5,624 nucleotides of DNA from an uncultured bacterium. Lineage in GTDB: Bacteria > Gemmatimonadota > Gemmatimonadetes > Palauibacterales > KS3-K002. Shown piece after piece: positions 1-5,596 of the stretch (within the stretch, counting starts at the first letter, position 1; each line of letters begins with the position of its first letter). The translations under genes were made by a program, and so were the position numbers. Where the stretch lies: contig CANPVY010000364.1 in NCBI GenBank assembly GCA_947581845.1, positions 1-5,624 on the forward strand. The letters run 5' to 3'. The notes beneath the pieces were generated by a model. It was not told where the DNA came from. It was given only the letters and a program-made list of their open reading frames with translations, and made no database searches.

Positions 1-1526
1 CTCACAGTGGCGCCATCCTGGAAGTCGGTGCCATAGATCCTCACGGTGAGTCTCTGCTTCCGACTGCCGCTGTTCGGGACGCAGCTGCTCACCACCGGCG
101 CTGGTGTGGGCACTGTGGGCTCGTCGACCGTCACGCTTCTGGTCGCCGCGTCGTTGGACGGATTCTCGTCACCGGTGAGCGCGTGGCGCGCCTCGAGCAG
201 GTGGTCGCCCGGGCTCGCCTCAGCGGTGTCCCAAAGATAGGTCAGCGTCGTCGATTCGCCGGACGCCAGGCCGCTCACCTGCTGCGTCCCGATGTCCTGG
301 TCGTCGGTCAGATCGCGCAGCGTCACATCAAACTCGCCCACCGCCTCGCTGCCCACGTTCCGCACTGTGACATCGACGTCAACCTCATCGCCCTGTACCA
401 CCGGGCTCGGCGCATCGACGCTCGTCACCGCCACGTCGGTCAGAGTCGTCGTTGCCGTTCCGTCGACGGTCACGCCGAAGTACTTCAGGACCAGGTCGAT
501 GCGGTTGGCGAAGGTGCGCTCGGCACTGCCGGCGAAGAGCAGGCCCACCGGGTTCTTCTGTCCGTCGTCGCTGACGATCAGCGAGCCCGAGTCGCCTGCA
601 CCGCTGAACGTGCCGGGGCTGATTCCGATCTGATCGAAGAAGTAGGCGGACTTGATGCAGAAACCGAAGATCGCCTCGTAGCAGACCTCGATGAAGACGT
701 TCACCTCGGTGACGGTACCCTGGGTGAGCCTGGTCGTGCGTCCGTACTTTTGCACCGACAGACCCAGCAGGTCGCTGGTGCTGTCGAAGTAGCCATCACC
801 ATCCGCGTCGCCGTACAGCGTCGAGTTGGGCGTGCCATAGCCGTCACCCGGCGTCGAGTTGTCCAACTCGGCTTCGGAGGAGCGCGCGATAGCCGCATCC
901 ATCGTGTTGTAACCGCTAAACGAGAAGTCTATCCACATGAAGTCTTCCAGCCCGCCGATCGAGTCGGCTGGATACTGGCCACCGTCGATGGGGCCCGGCT
1001 GCAGTACCGGGTCACCGAAATCCGCCCGGTTCTGGTCGGCGTAGACGTGGTTGTTGCTCAGGGCGTAGACGTTGCCCAGCGCGTCGCGCACGCGCGCAGC
1101 GATCGTACCGGCCGTGATGTTCGGATGACCAGTGGACACGCCCGTCGGCACCGGCCGCGCGAAGCGTGCCGTCGGGTCCTCCAGCGCCATGACGAGCCCG
1201 GTCACGTGCACGTCCACCGGCAGACCTTCCAGCCGGGCAGGAAGATCGGGGACGCCGGGCCACTCGGTGAAGATCCGCACGACGGGCTGCCCATCCGCGC
1301 CCAGCGCCGTCGCGGTTCCCGCGACGCCGGGAATCTTCAGGAGTTGCGGGGTGTGGCGATCCTGGACGGCGATGGCCGTCTGGATCGCCTGCCGCTGCCT
1401 GAGCACCGCGTCCGGCGGCGCCATTACGTCGCCAGCGTCCCGGCTACACCCGAGCCAGGTCAGGCCGGCGGCGAACGCCAATACAGCCAGAAGGATTGCA
1501 GGTCGGCGTGAGAGCGATGAGGACAT
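1..1526 (-). CDS. Exported NAL1-like trypsin-fold serine protease, probable lipoprotein, with CARDB and IPT/TIG domains (C-terminus cut by window edge)
   Basis: 508 residues are visible and the frame is still open at position 1, so the C-terminus lies outside. The ATG at 1526 has an AGGAGG ribosome site 7 nt upstream. Residues 1-27 are a basic and hydrophobic signal ending in TWLGC, so Cys27 is a plausible lipidation site, although Trp at -3 is atypical. Residues 62-115 resemble the N-terminal region of bacterial NAL1-like trypsin-fold proteases. The catalytic triad is readable: His160 in ALSNNHVYA, Asp210 in NTMDAAIA and Ser313 in GAGDSGSL, with the family block KYGRTTRLTQGTV at 260-272. A DADGDGYFD loop (240-248) between Asp and Ser looks calcium-binding. 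Residues 362-467 match a CARDB beta-sandwich, and 477-508 begin an IPT/TIG domain (CVPNSG, IYGTDFQDGATV). Inference: a surface or periplasmic protease whose Ig-like domains hold or display it. The substrate is unknown. Confidence 0.86.
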   Translation of the reverse strand, partial: MSSSLSRRPAILLAVLAFAAGLTWLGCSRDAGDVMAPPDAVLRQRQAIQTAIAVQDRHTPQLLKIPGVAGTATALGADGQPVVRIFTEWPGVPDLPARLEGLPVDVHVTGLVMALEDPTARFARPVPTGVSTGHPNITAGTIAARVRDALGNVYALSNNHVYADQNRADFGDPVLQPGPIDGGQYPADSIGGLEDFMWIDFSFSGYNTMDAAIARSSEAELDNSTPGDGYGTPNSTLYGDADGDGYFDSTSDLLGLSVQKYGRTTRLTQGTVTEVNVFIEVCYEAIFGFCIKSAYFFDQIGISPGTFSGAGDSGSLIVSDDGQKNPVGLLFAGSAERTFANRIDLVLKYFGVTVDGTATTTLTDVAVTSVDAPSPVVQGDEVDVDVTVRNVGSEAVGEFDVTLRDLTDDQDIGTQQVSGLASGESTTLTYLWDTAEASPGDHLLEARHALTGDENPSNDAATRSVTVDEPTVPTPAPVVSSCVPNSGSRKQRLTVRIYGTDFQDGATV

Positions 1527-1560
1527 GGGACTCCCTCCTGCAAGTGTGATTGGGACTCCC
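1527..1560 (-). promoter_or_regulatory. Ribosome binding site flanked by paired GGGAGTCCC repeats (possible SD-masking hairpin)
   Basis: On the minus strand GGGAGTCCC occurs twice, at 1560-1552 and 1535-1527. The second copy ends directly against the ATG. The unit is nearly self-complementary, so the two copies can pair antiparallel as 8 bp around a central G-G mismatch, leaving a 16-nt loop (1551-1536). The Shine-Dalgarno AGGAGG (1539-1534) sits at the loop-stem junction and its last two bases are inside the stem. Folding would therefore hinder translation initiation of the protease gene. The ribosome site itself is certain; the regulatory role is inference. As DNA, the pair could instead be a direct-repeat operator. 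Confidence 0.5.
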
Positions 1561-1605
1561 GGCGGGATCGACGACGTTGCCAGAGCGTGTGGCTATGGCA
1601 TTCCC

Positions 1606-1634
1606 AGGCTAGTCCGCCGCCCCGGGGCTGTCAA
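1606..1634 (-). promoter_or_regulatory. Candidate sigma-70 promoter for the protease lipoprotein gene
   Basis: Reading the minus strand, a perfect TTGACA -35 box (1634-1629) is followed after exactly 17 nt by TAGCCT (1611-1606), which matches TATAAT at three of six positions. Transcription would start near 1599, giving a leader of roughly 70 nt that contains both GGGAGTCCC repeats. The element lies just past the stop of the upstream gene (1653), which fits a separate promoter for the protease. The -10 match is weak, so this is a reasonable prediction only. Confidence 0.45.
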
Positions 1635-1652
1635 CGACTTCGCATTCGCAGC

Positions 1653-2297
1653 CTAAGGCTGCTCGTAGTGGAAGCGCACCTGCAGGAGACGCAGGCCGTT
1701 GTTGTCGTAGGCCCAGAAGTAACCCTCCAAACACGCGTCAAACAGGCTCACGCGGGTGTCACCGCAGGCAAGGGCGACCTCGCTCCCCTCCTCGAACTGG
1801 ATCGTCGTGAGCTCGTCAGTAACATCAGTGAAGCGCCGTCGGCCCTTCTCACGTACTTCCACGACCGACATGGTCGAGCAGATCTCACCCGTGTAGACAT
1901 CACCGGCGACATCATCGGCGCACGTCGTCATCCGCGCCTGCCCATGCGGCTTGCCAAGGCCACGGACCCAGACGGAGTACGTGCCTGGAGCCGGCAGCTG
2001 AAAGATCGCTCCGTTATCGGTTCCGTTCGCATCGAGCACCTGGAAGCTGCCGTCGGTGCTCTGCAGCAGGCTTATCCTCGTGCGCACGGGCGAATCCGAC
2101 CGTTTGCCTAGACTCACGAAGATGCGATGACCGCTGTTACCGGTCATGTCCGCGCTCTTCCCTTTCGCCACACCGATGATATTCAGGTTGTAGTGCGGGC
2201 CGTTCGGCACGCGGTCTTCGTCCTGGCCAAAGCTCAACTCGGCGACAGACAGAGACAGCACTAGGACGGCCAGCAGCGTTAGACGGGCTGACTGCAT
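1653..2297 (-). CDS. Small exported protein of unrecognised family
   Basis: This 214-residue protein begins with a clear Sec signal: basic start MQSAR, hydrophobic core about 6-19, likely cleavage after SFG (residue 24). I cannot assign the mature part to a named domain. Visible landmarks are an N-terminal block GPHYNLNIIGVAKGKSADMT (33-52) followed by GHRIFVSL (56-63), a segment APGTYSVWVRGLGKPHG (103-119) and a C-terminal block EGYFWAYDNNGLRLLQVRFHY (191-211). These alternating patterns suggest a mostly beta fold. Four cysteines (126, 140, 178, 189) could form two disulfides, which suits an extracytoplasmic protein. The start at 2297 is chosen because an ideal GGAGGTGA site lies upstream and the signal peptide begins there; the frame extends to 2408 but those extra 37 residues are implausible. 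It ends with TAG, 126 nt before the protease start. The function is unknown. Confidence 0.84.
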   Translation of the reverse strand: MQSARLTLLAVLVLSLSVAELSFGQDEDRVPNGPHYNLNIIGVAKGKSADMTGNSGHRIFVSLGKRSDSPVRTRISLLQSTDGSFQVLDANGTDNGAIFQLPAPGTYSVWVRGLGKPHGQARMTTCADDVAGDVYTGEICSTMSVVEVREKGRRRFTDVTDELTTIQFEEGSEVALACGDTRVSLFDACLEGYFWAYDNNGLRLLQVRFHYEQP

Positions 2298-2302
2298 CGC
2301 AA

Positions 2303-2310
2303 TCACCTCC
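2303..2310 (-). promoter_or_regulatory. Near-perfect Shine-Dalgarno site fixing the start of the small exported protein
   Basis: The minus strand reads GGAGGTGA at 2310-2303, fully complementary to the 16S rRNA 3' end. The core GGAGG is 8 nt from the ATG at 2297. It decides the start against the longer in-frame possibility at 2408 and implies strong translation initiation. Confidence 0.8.
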
Positions 2311-2441
2311 ACGGTCACGTTACGAGTGCAGATGCGTTGGCCGGCGAGCAACGGCATTCGTGCTAGTCTGCCACTTCCGTGCCGCTTCCGAATGGGACGC
2401 CGCCACACGACTTAGCACACGCGTGGACATCTTGACCGGGA

Positions 2442-2451
2442 AGAAATTTCT
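2442..2451. repeat. AT-rich perfect palindrome AGAAATTTCT, possible operator
   Basis: AGAAATTTCT is its own reverse complement over all 10 bases and stands out in a GC-rich non-coding stretch. It lies about 145 nt upstream of the small exported protein, where a regulator-binding site could sit. Single 10-bp palindromes also arise by chance, and no second copy was seen. Confidence 0.25.
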
Positions 2452-2522
2452 CTGAAGGGCAACTTTGTTGGAGTGTGATCCGCCATCTACCGGGCCATGC
2501 GAGCCGCTGATGCGAGGAAGTG

Positions 2523-2541
2523 ACCGCGTTTGGCTCGCGGT
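2523..2541 (-). terminator. GC-rich hairpin downstream of the symporter, weak terminator candidate
   Basis: ACCGCG (2523-2528) and CGCGGT (2536-2541) form a perfect 6-bp stem with a 7-nt loop, 20 nt after the symporter stop codon. No T-run follows on the minus strand, so intrinsic termination would be inefficient. It may instead protect the 3' end of the transcript. Confidence 0.25.
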
Positions 2542-2561
2542 GACGGTGCCCGGCGCGTCGA

Positions 2562-3803
2562 CTACACCGCTTGCCTTTCCGCTGTCGCTCGCTCCTCGAG
2601 CCGATCCACGAGCACGGTCGCGGTCAGCGTACCGGTGACGTTCGTCGCCGTGCGAGCCATGTCGGGGATCCGGTCCACCCCGAGCAATAGGGCGAGCCCG
2701 TCCAACGGGATTCCGACCGTGCCGAGCGCCGGCGCGAGGCTGAGCACACTACCGCCGGGTATGCTTGGCGCCGTGAACGAGACGATGACTGTCGCCAGGA
2801 CGGCACCGCCGATCCCGGAGACCGCTAACGGTACTCCGTAAAGCCAGGCGAGGAACATCAAGCCGGCACCTTGGAAGACAGCGCTGCCGGCGCGCCCCAG
2901 TCCAGCCCCCAGCGGGATGACGAAGCCGGACACCGCGCGCGATACACGTAGCTCGTTATCGGCGGCTTCGAGCATGGCCGGCACGGTAGCCGGCGAGGAG
3001 ACCGTCGCCGCCGCGATCACCTGGGGGCTCACGCACCCCTTGAGGAACTTCCTGACCGGCATTCGACCGAGACTCCGAACGGCCGGCACGTACACCAAGG
3101 CGACGAACGTCAGCAGTGCCACGAGCACGGCGATCACGAAAGCGATCAAGCTCTGCAGCATCGCCCAGCCGGCACGAGCGGTCACCGGCGCGGCCAGCGC
3201 GAAGATGCCGACGGGAGCGATCCAGAGTATCCAGTGGGTCAACTTGATGAGTGCGGCAGCGATCGCACGAGCCAGGCCCATCAGAGCCTCCCGGTCTTTC
3301 TCGGGCAGTACTCCGGTAGCGGCTGCCAACAGCACCACAAATACGATGAGTGGCAGCAGTGCGCCCTCGGCGGCGGCCTGGAAGGGGTTGCTCGGTATGA
3401 GGCTCAGCAGGAATCCGATGGGTCCCGGAAGCGCGGGAGCTTCGACCGTTGCGGGCGTTATCCCTTGCGCAGCCGCCTCACTGGCCAGCGGCAGCAGAGC
3501 GCGCATCACACCCATTCCCAGAAGAACCCCGACGACGCTCGTCACAACGAAGAACCCCATCGCCGCCCCACCCATCCTGCCCAGTCGGCGCAGGTCGCCC
3601 AGCGAGGCGACCCCGACGAAGATGACGGCCGCCACCAGCGGGATGACGACCATCTTGAGCAGGTCGACAAAGGCCACCCCGATGGGATCGACGCCTTCGG
3701 CGAACCCGAGCAGCAGCGGGGCTTGCGTAATCGCGGCGGCCAGGCCCAACAGGAGGCCTGCCACCAGGCCGAGCACGATGGCGATCTGGAGCTTTACTGG
3801 CAC
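2562..3803 (-). CDS. DAACS-family (glutamate/dicarboxylate-type) secondary transporter with altered cation-site motif
   Basis: This 413-residue inner-membrane protein has the full GltPh/EAAT-type layout (SDF family, TC 2.A.23). It shows TM2 FVDLLKMVVIPLVAAVIF (45-62), the TM4 block NPFQAAAEGALLPLIVF (139-155), hairpin HP1 around AAATVSSPATVPAML (264-278), TM7 PLGAGLGRAGSAVFQ (297-311), HP2 with APSIPGG (345-351) and TM8 with DMARTATNVTG (381-391). By motif alignment to GltPh, the substrate residues D394 and R397 are kept as D381 and R384, suggesting an amino acid with an acidic side chain or a similar carboxylate. The TM7 signature NMDGT is GRAGS (303-307), and GltPh D405 is T392, so key sodium ligands are missing. 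The start is GTG, the only usable start after an in-frame TGA (3812-3810), with a weak GAGG 4 nt upstream. It follows the S12-like hydrolase by 28 nt, indicating one operon. Substrate and coupling ion are inferred only. Confidence 0.92.
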   Translation of the reverse strand: MPVKLQIAIVLGLVAGLLLGLAAAITQAPLLLGFAEGVDPIGVAFVDLLKMVVIPLVAAVIFVGVASLGDLRRLGRMGGAAMGFFVVTSVVGVLLGMGVMRALLPLASEAAAQGITPATVEAPALPGPIGFLLSLIPSNPFQAAAEGALLPLIVFVVLLAAATGVLPEKDREALMGLARAIAAALIKLTHWILWIAPVGIFALAAPVTARAGWAMLQSLIAFVIAVLVALLTFVALVYVPAVRSLGRMPVRKFLKGCVSPQVIAAATVSSPATVPAMLEAADNELRVSRAVSGFVIPLGAGLGRAGSAVFQGAGLMFLAWLYGVPLAVSGIGGAVLATVIVSFTAPSIPGGSVLSLAPALGTVGIPLDGLALLLGVDRIPDMARTATNVTGTLTATVLVDRLEERATAERQAV

Positions 3804-3831
3804 AGCGCCTCACATACTAAACGTCCGTCTC

Positions 3832-5082
3832 TCATTCGGTTCCGGGCCCAGCCACGACGGACTCCAGGATGCGTCGGATGAACCCGTCCGTCGCCCGACC
3901 GTTGATCCAGCGCGCCACGACCACCAGATCGTACTCGGGGATGGCGCACACCAGGTTCGTGCCGGCGCCCAGGTGGCAGAACGTCGACTCGGGCGCGCTG
4001 GGTGACATCCGCTGATCTGTGTTGAGGAACCAGTTCATGAACCCGTAACCGGGGTTGGCCGGGCCCGGGGTCAGCGCCATCTCGACCCACTCTTCCGAGA
4101 GTATCTGCTGGTCCTTCCAGCGGCCGCCCCGCAATGTCAGCAGACCGAAGCGTGCTTGATCCCTGGCGCTGATCCACATCCCACCGCCCCAGTGGCCGCC
4201 GCCCGAAACCGACTGCACCTTGAGCCCGTCAATCAGGACCCACGAGTTGTCGTAGCCGTGCCAGCGCCAGGTGTTCGACGCGCCGATCGGATCCATCACG
4301 TACTCTCTCAGCACCTGAGGCAACGGTCGCCGCCATACGTGAAGCGCCGCCAGGGCCAGAACGTTCACCCGCACGTCGTTGTACTTGTACACGGTGCCGG
4401 GCTCGTTCCGCTCGCGCGCCAGCCACTCGCTCGGCTCGACGTCACGCGGCGGCCGGTCGGCCCAATCCGGCTTACCCCAGAGCGTGCCCTCCCAATCGCT
4501 CGTCTGCCTCAGCAGATGGTCCCAGGTGATCTTCGAGTTATGCTCCGAATCGAAGTGGTCGGTCGGCACGTAGAGTTGCACCCTGTCGTTTATGTCGCGG
4601 ATCATCCCCCGGTCCCAGGCGAGCCCGACGGTCGTCGAGAGGAAGCTCTTGGTAACGCTGAACGTCATGTCCACCCGGAACGGCTCGCCCCATTCCGCCA
4701 CGATGTAACCGTGCCGGACGATGATGCCCGTCATATCACCCCGCGTCTTGAAGGGGCCGATCGCCTCCCCGTACGGCTCGCCGCCGCCGCCGAAGGTCAT
4801 GTAGTGGTTCAGCTCCAGGTCGCGGGGCGCGCTCGACTCGTTGTCCTTAGCGAACTGGATCGCGGCTTCCAGCAGCCCCGCGTCCATCCCCACCTCCTCG
4901 GGCCCGCGACTCTCCCAGTCGCCCGCTTGTCCCGGATAGTAGGCATCTGTCTGCGGCGGCGCCGATACCGTGACGGCGCTGGCGATCCCCGGTTCTTGCG
5001 CCAAGAGGCCCGCGGTCGGGACGAGCAGGACGACCGCAAGCAGGAGGACATTCACTCGGCGTACTGCAAGACGAACCAACAT
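3832..5082 (-). CDS. Exported serine beta-lactamase-family (S12-like) hydrolase
   Basis: This 416-residue protein begins with a Sec signal (hydrophobic core about 11-27, likely cleavage after LLA at residue 28) and acts in the periplasm or outside. The beta-lactamase-related fold (PF00144) is shown by the nucleophile motif SVTK (Ser142, Lys145) in TFSVTKSFLSTTVGLA. A YND triad (234-236) stands at the usual YxN position after EPGT. A GGGHWGGGMWISARDQARFG segment (294-313) and an HLG motif (370-372) correspond to the third, KTG-like motif. The family includes class C beta-lactamases, D-aminopeptidases, esterases and 6-aminohexanoate-dimer hydrolases. The SVTKSF context is closest to the last group, but the substrate cannot be told from sequence. 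It is unlikely to be a dedicated resistance enzyme. The ATG has GAAGGAG 6 nt upstream. The symporter follows 28 nt after the TGA, hinting at hydrolysis coupled to uptake. Confidence 0.92.
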   Translation of the reverse strand: MLVRLAVRRVNVLLLAVVLLVPTAGLLAQEPGIASAVTVSAPPQTDAYYPGQAGDWESRGPEEVGMDAGLLEAAIQFAKDNESSAPRDLELNHYMTFGGGGEPYGEAIGPFKTRGDMTGIIVRHGYIVAEWGEPFRVDMTFSVTKSFLSTTVGLAWDRGMIRDINDRVQLYVPTDHFDSEHNSKITWDHLLRQTSDWEGTLWGKPDWADRPPRDVEPSEWLARERNEPGTVYKYNDVRVNVLALAALHVWRRPLPQVLREYVMDPIGASNTWRWHGYDNSWVLIDGLKVQSVSGGGHWGGGMWISARDQARFGLLTLRGGRWKDQQILSEEWVEMALTPGPANPGYGFMNWFLNTDQRMSPSAPESTFCHLGAGTNLVCAIPEYDLVVVARWINGRATDGFIRRILESVVAGPGTE

Positions 5083-5088
5083 ATGTCG

Positions 5089-5095
5089 CTCCTTC
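5089..5095 (-). promoter_or_regulatory. Ribosome binding site of the S12-like hydrolase
   Basis: The minus strand reads GAAGGAG (5095-5089), 6 nt before the ATG at 5082. It supports this start, which also opens a good signal peptide. Confidence 0.7.
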
Positions 5096-5157
5096 TGCCT
5101 GTTGCGACGCGTGGTGATTTGTCCGGAAGCTCGGTGGTAGGTCGCAGCCGTGCAAGA

Positions 5158-5175
5158 GAACCGACCGGACAGTTC
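5158..5175 (-). terminator. Hairpin just after the arfB stop, weak terminator or attenuator candidate
   Basis: On the minus strand GAACTG (5175-5170) pairs with CGGTTC (5163-5158) through one T-G wobble, giving a 6-bp stem and 6-nt loop only 7 nt after the arfB TGA. It is followed by TCTTGC, which is too poor in T for a confident intrinsic terminator. The same bases can alternatively pair with 5126-5120 (CCGGACA). No clear promoter was found in the rest of the 100-nt gap, so arfB and the hydrolase may share a transcript. Confidence 0.25.
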
Positions 5176-5182
5176 CAGTGCC

Positions 5183-5596
5183 TCACTCCTCGGGCCCGGG
5201 AGGCTTCCGCAACTTTTTGACCTGTCCCCGGCGGCTTTTGGTCTCGAGCCGTTTTTCTACGGCAGACTTCGGGGGACGCGTCTTCTTGCGGCGCTTCGGC
5301 ACCCGCAGGGCGCGGGCGACCAGATCGCGCAGCCGCTCTTTCGCCAGCTCCTTGTTGCGATGCTGGCTGCGCTCGTCATCGGCGAGCACGCGCAGGACGC
5401 CGCCCCTATCGATCCGCGACGCCAGCTTCTCGAGGATCCGCTCCTTTTCGTCGTCGGTCAGTGCGGCGCTCAGCCGGACGTTCCAGCAGGCCTCGACCCG
5501 CGTGGCCCGGCGATTGACGTGCTGGCCGCCCGGGCCACCCGAACGGGTTGCCCGAAAGTAGATCTCGTCCTCGGGAACCGTGCTGCGCTTGGTCAC
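5183..5596 (-). CDS. arfB: ArfB (YaeJ/ICT1-type) ribosome-rescue peptidyl-tRNA hydrolase
   Basis: This cytoplasmic protein of about 137 residues, matching the roughly 140 of E. coli ArfB, releases stalled peptides by hydrolysing peptidyl-tRNA on ribosomes lacking a stop codon in the A site. The release-factor catalytic domain (PF00472) is clear: RSGGPGGQHVN with GGQ at 23-25, and the conserved DERSQHRNKELAKERL (74-89). There is no codon-recognition domain, which separates it from RF1/RF2. The lysine- and arginine-rich tail (about 101-131, KRRKKTRPPK and RLETKSRRGQVKKLRK) matches the ArfB extension that enters the empty mRNA channel. The start is uncertain: the GTG at 5596 gives MTKRSTVPEDE, a sensible N-terminus, but it has no obvious ribosome site and the frame stays open to the window end, so a start beyond 5624 is possible. 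The hydrolase gene follows after 100 nt. Confidence 0.94.
   Translation of the reverse strand: MTKRSTVPEDEIYFRATRSGGPGGQHVNRRATRVEACWNVRLSAALTDDEKERILEKLASRIDRGGVLRVLADDERSQHRNKELAKERLRDLVARALRVPKRRKKTRPPKSAVEKRLETKSRRGQVKKLRKPPGPEE

Larger units (their letters stand above)
2298..2561. other. 264-nt intergenic region between the symporter and the small exported protein
   Basis: I find no credible gene on either strand here. The region should carry the 3' end of the hydrolase-symporter transcript and the promoter of the small exported protein. I could not identify a convincing -35/-10 pair. It contains the AT-rich palindrome at 2442-2451, the GC hairpin at 2523-2541, and the ribosome site next to 2297. 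Confidence 0.6.

Noticed and set aside
183..1511. Long plus-strand open frame of 442 codons opposite the protease gene
   Set aside because: Its product is arginine-rich low-complexity sequence with no signal or domain, while the opposite strand encodes a protein with catalytic triad, signal peptide and ribosome site. It is a GC-rich shadow frame.
2298..2408. N-terminal extension of the small exported protein to an upstream start at 2408
   Set aside because: The extra 37 residues are basic and would bury the signal peptide. The near-perfect Shine-Dalgarno site places the start at 2297.
3813..3815. ATG upstream of the symporter GTG as its start
   Set aside because: It is followed at once by an in-frame TGA, so it cannot encode the symporter. 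GTG at 3803 is the only workable start.
2917..4005. Plus-strand open frame of 362 codons across the symporter gene
   Set aside because: It is rich in Ser, Thr, Ala and Arg, as expected for the complement of a membrane-protein gene, and it crosses a real gene boundary on the other strand.
3832..5082. Antibiotic-resistance beta-lactamase
   Set aside because: The fold and SxxK motif are shared by many esterases, peptidases and amide hydrolases. The YND variant, the SVTKSF context and the neighbouring transporter give no support for a drug-resistance role.
4156..5220. Plus-strand open frame of 354 codons opposite the S12-like hydrolase
   Set aside because: It has no recognisable domain and runs across the hydrolase start and intergenic gap. 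The minus-strand gene has all family motifs.
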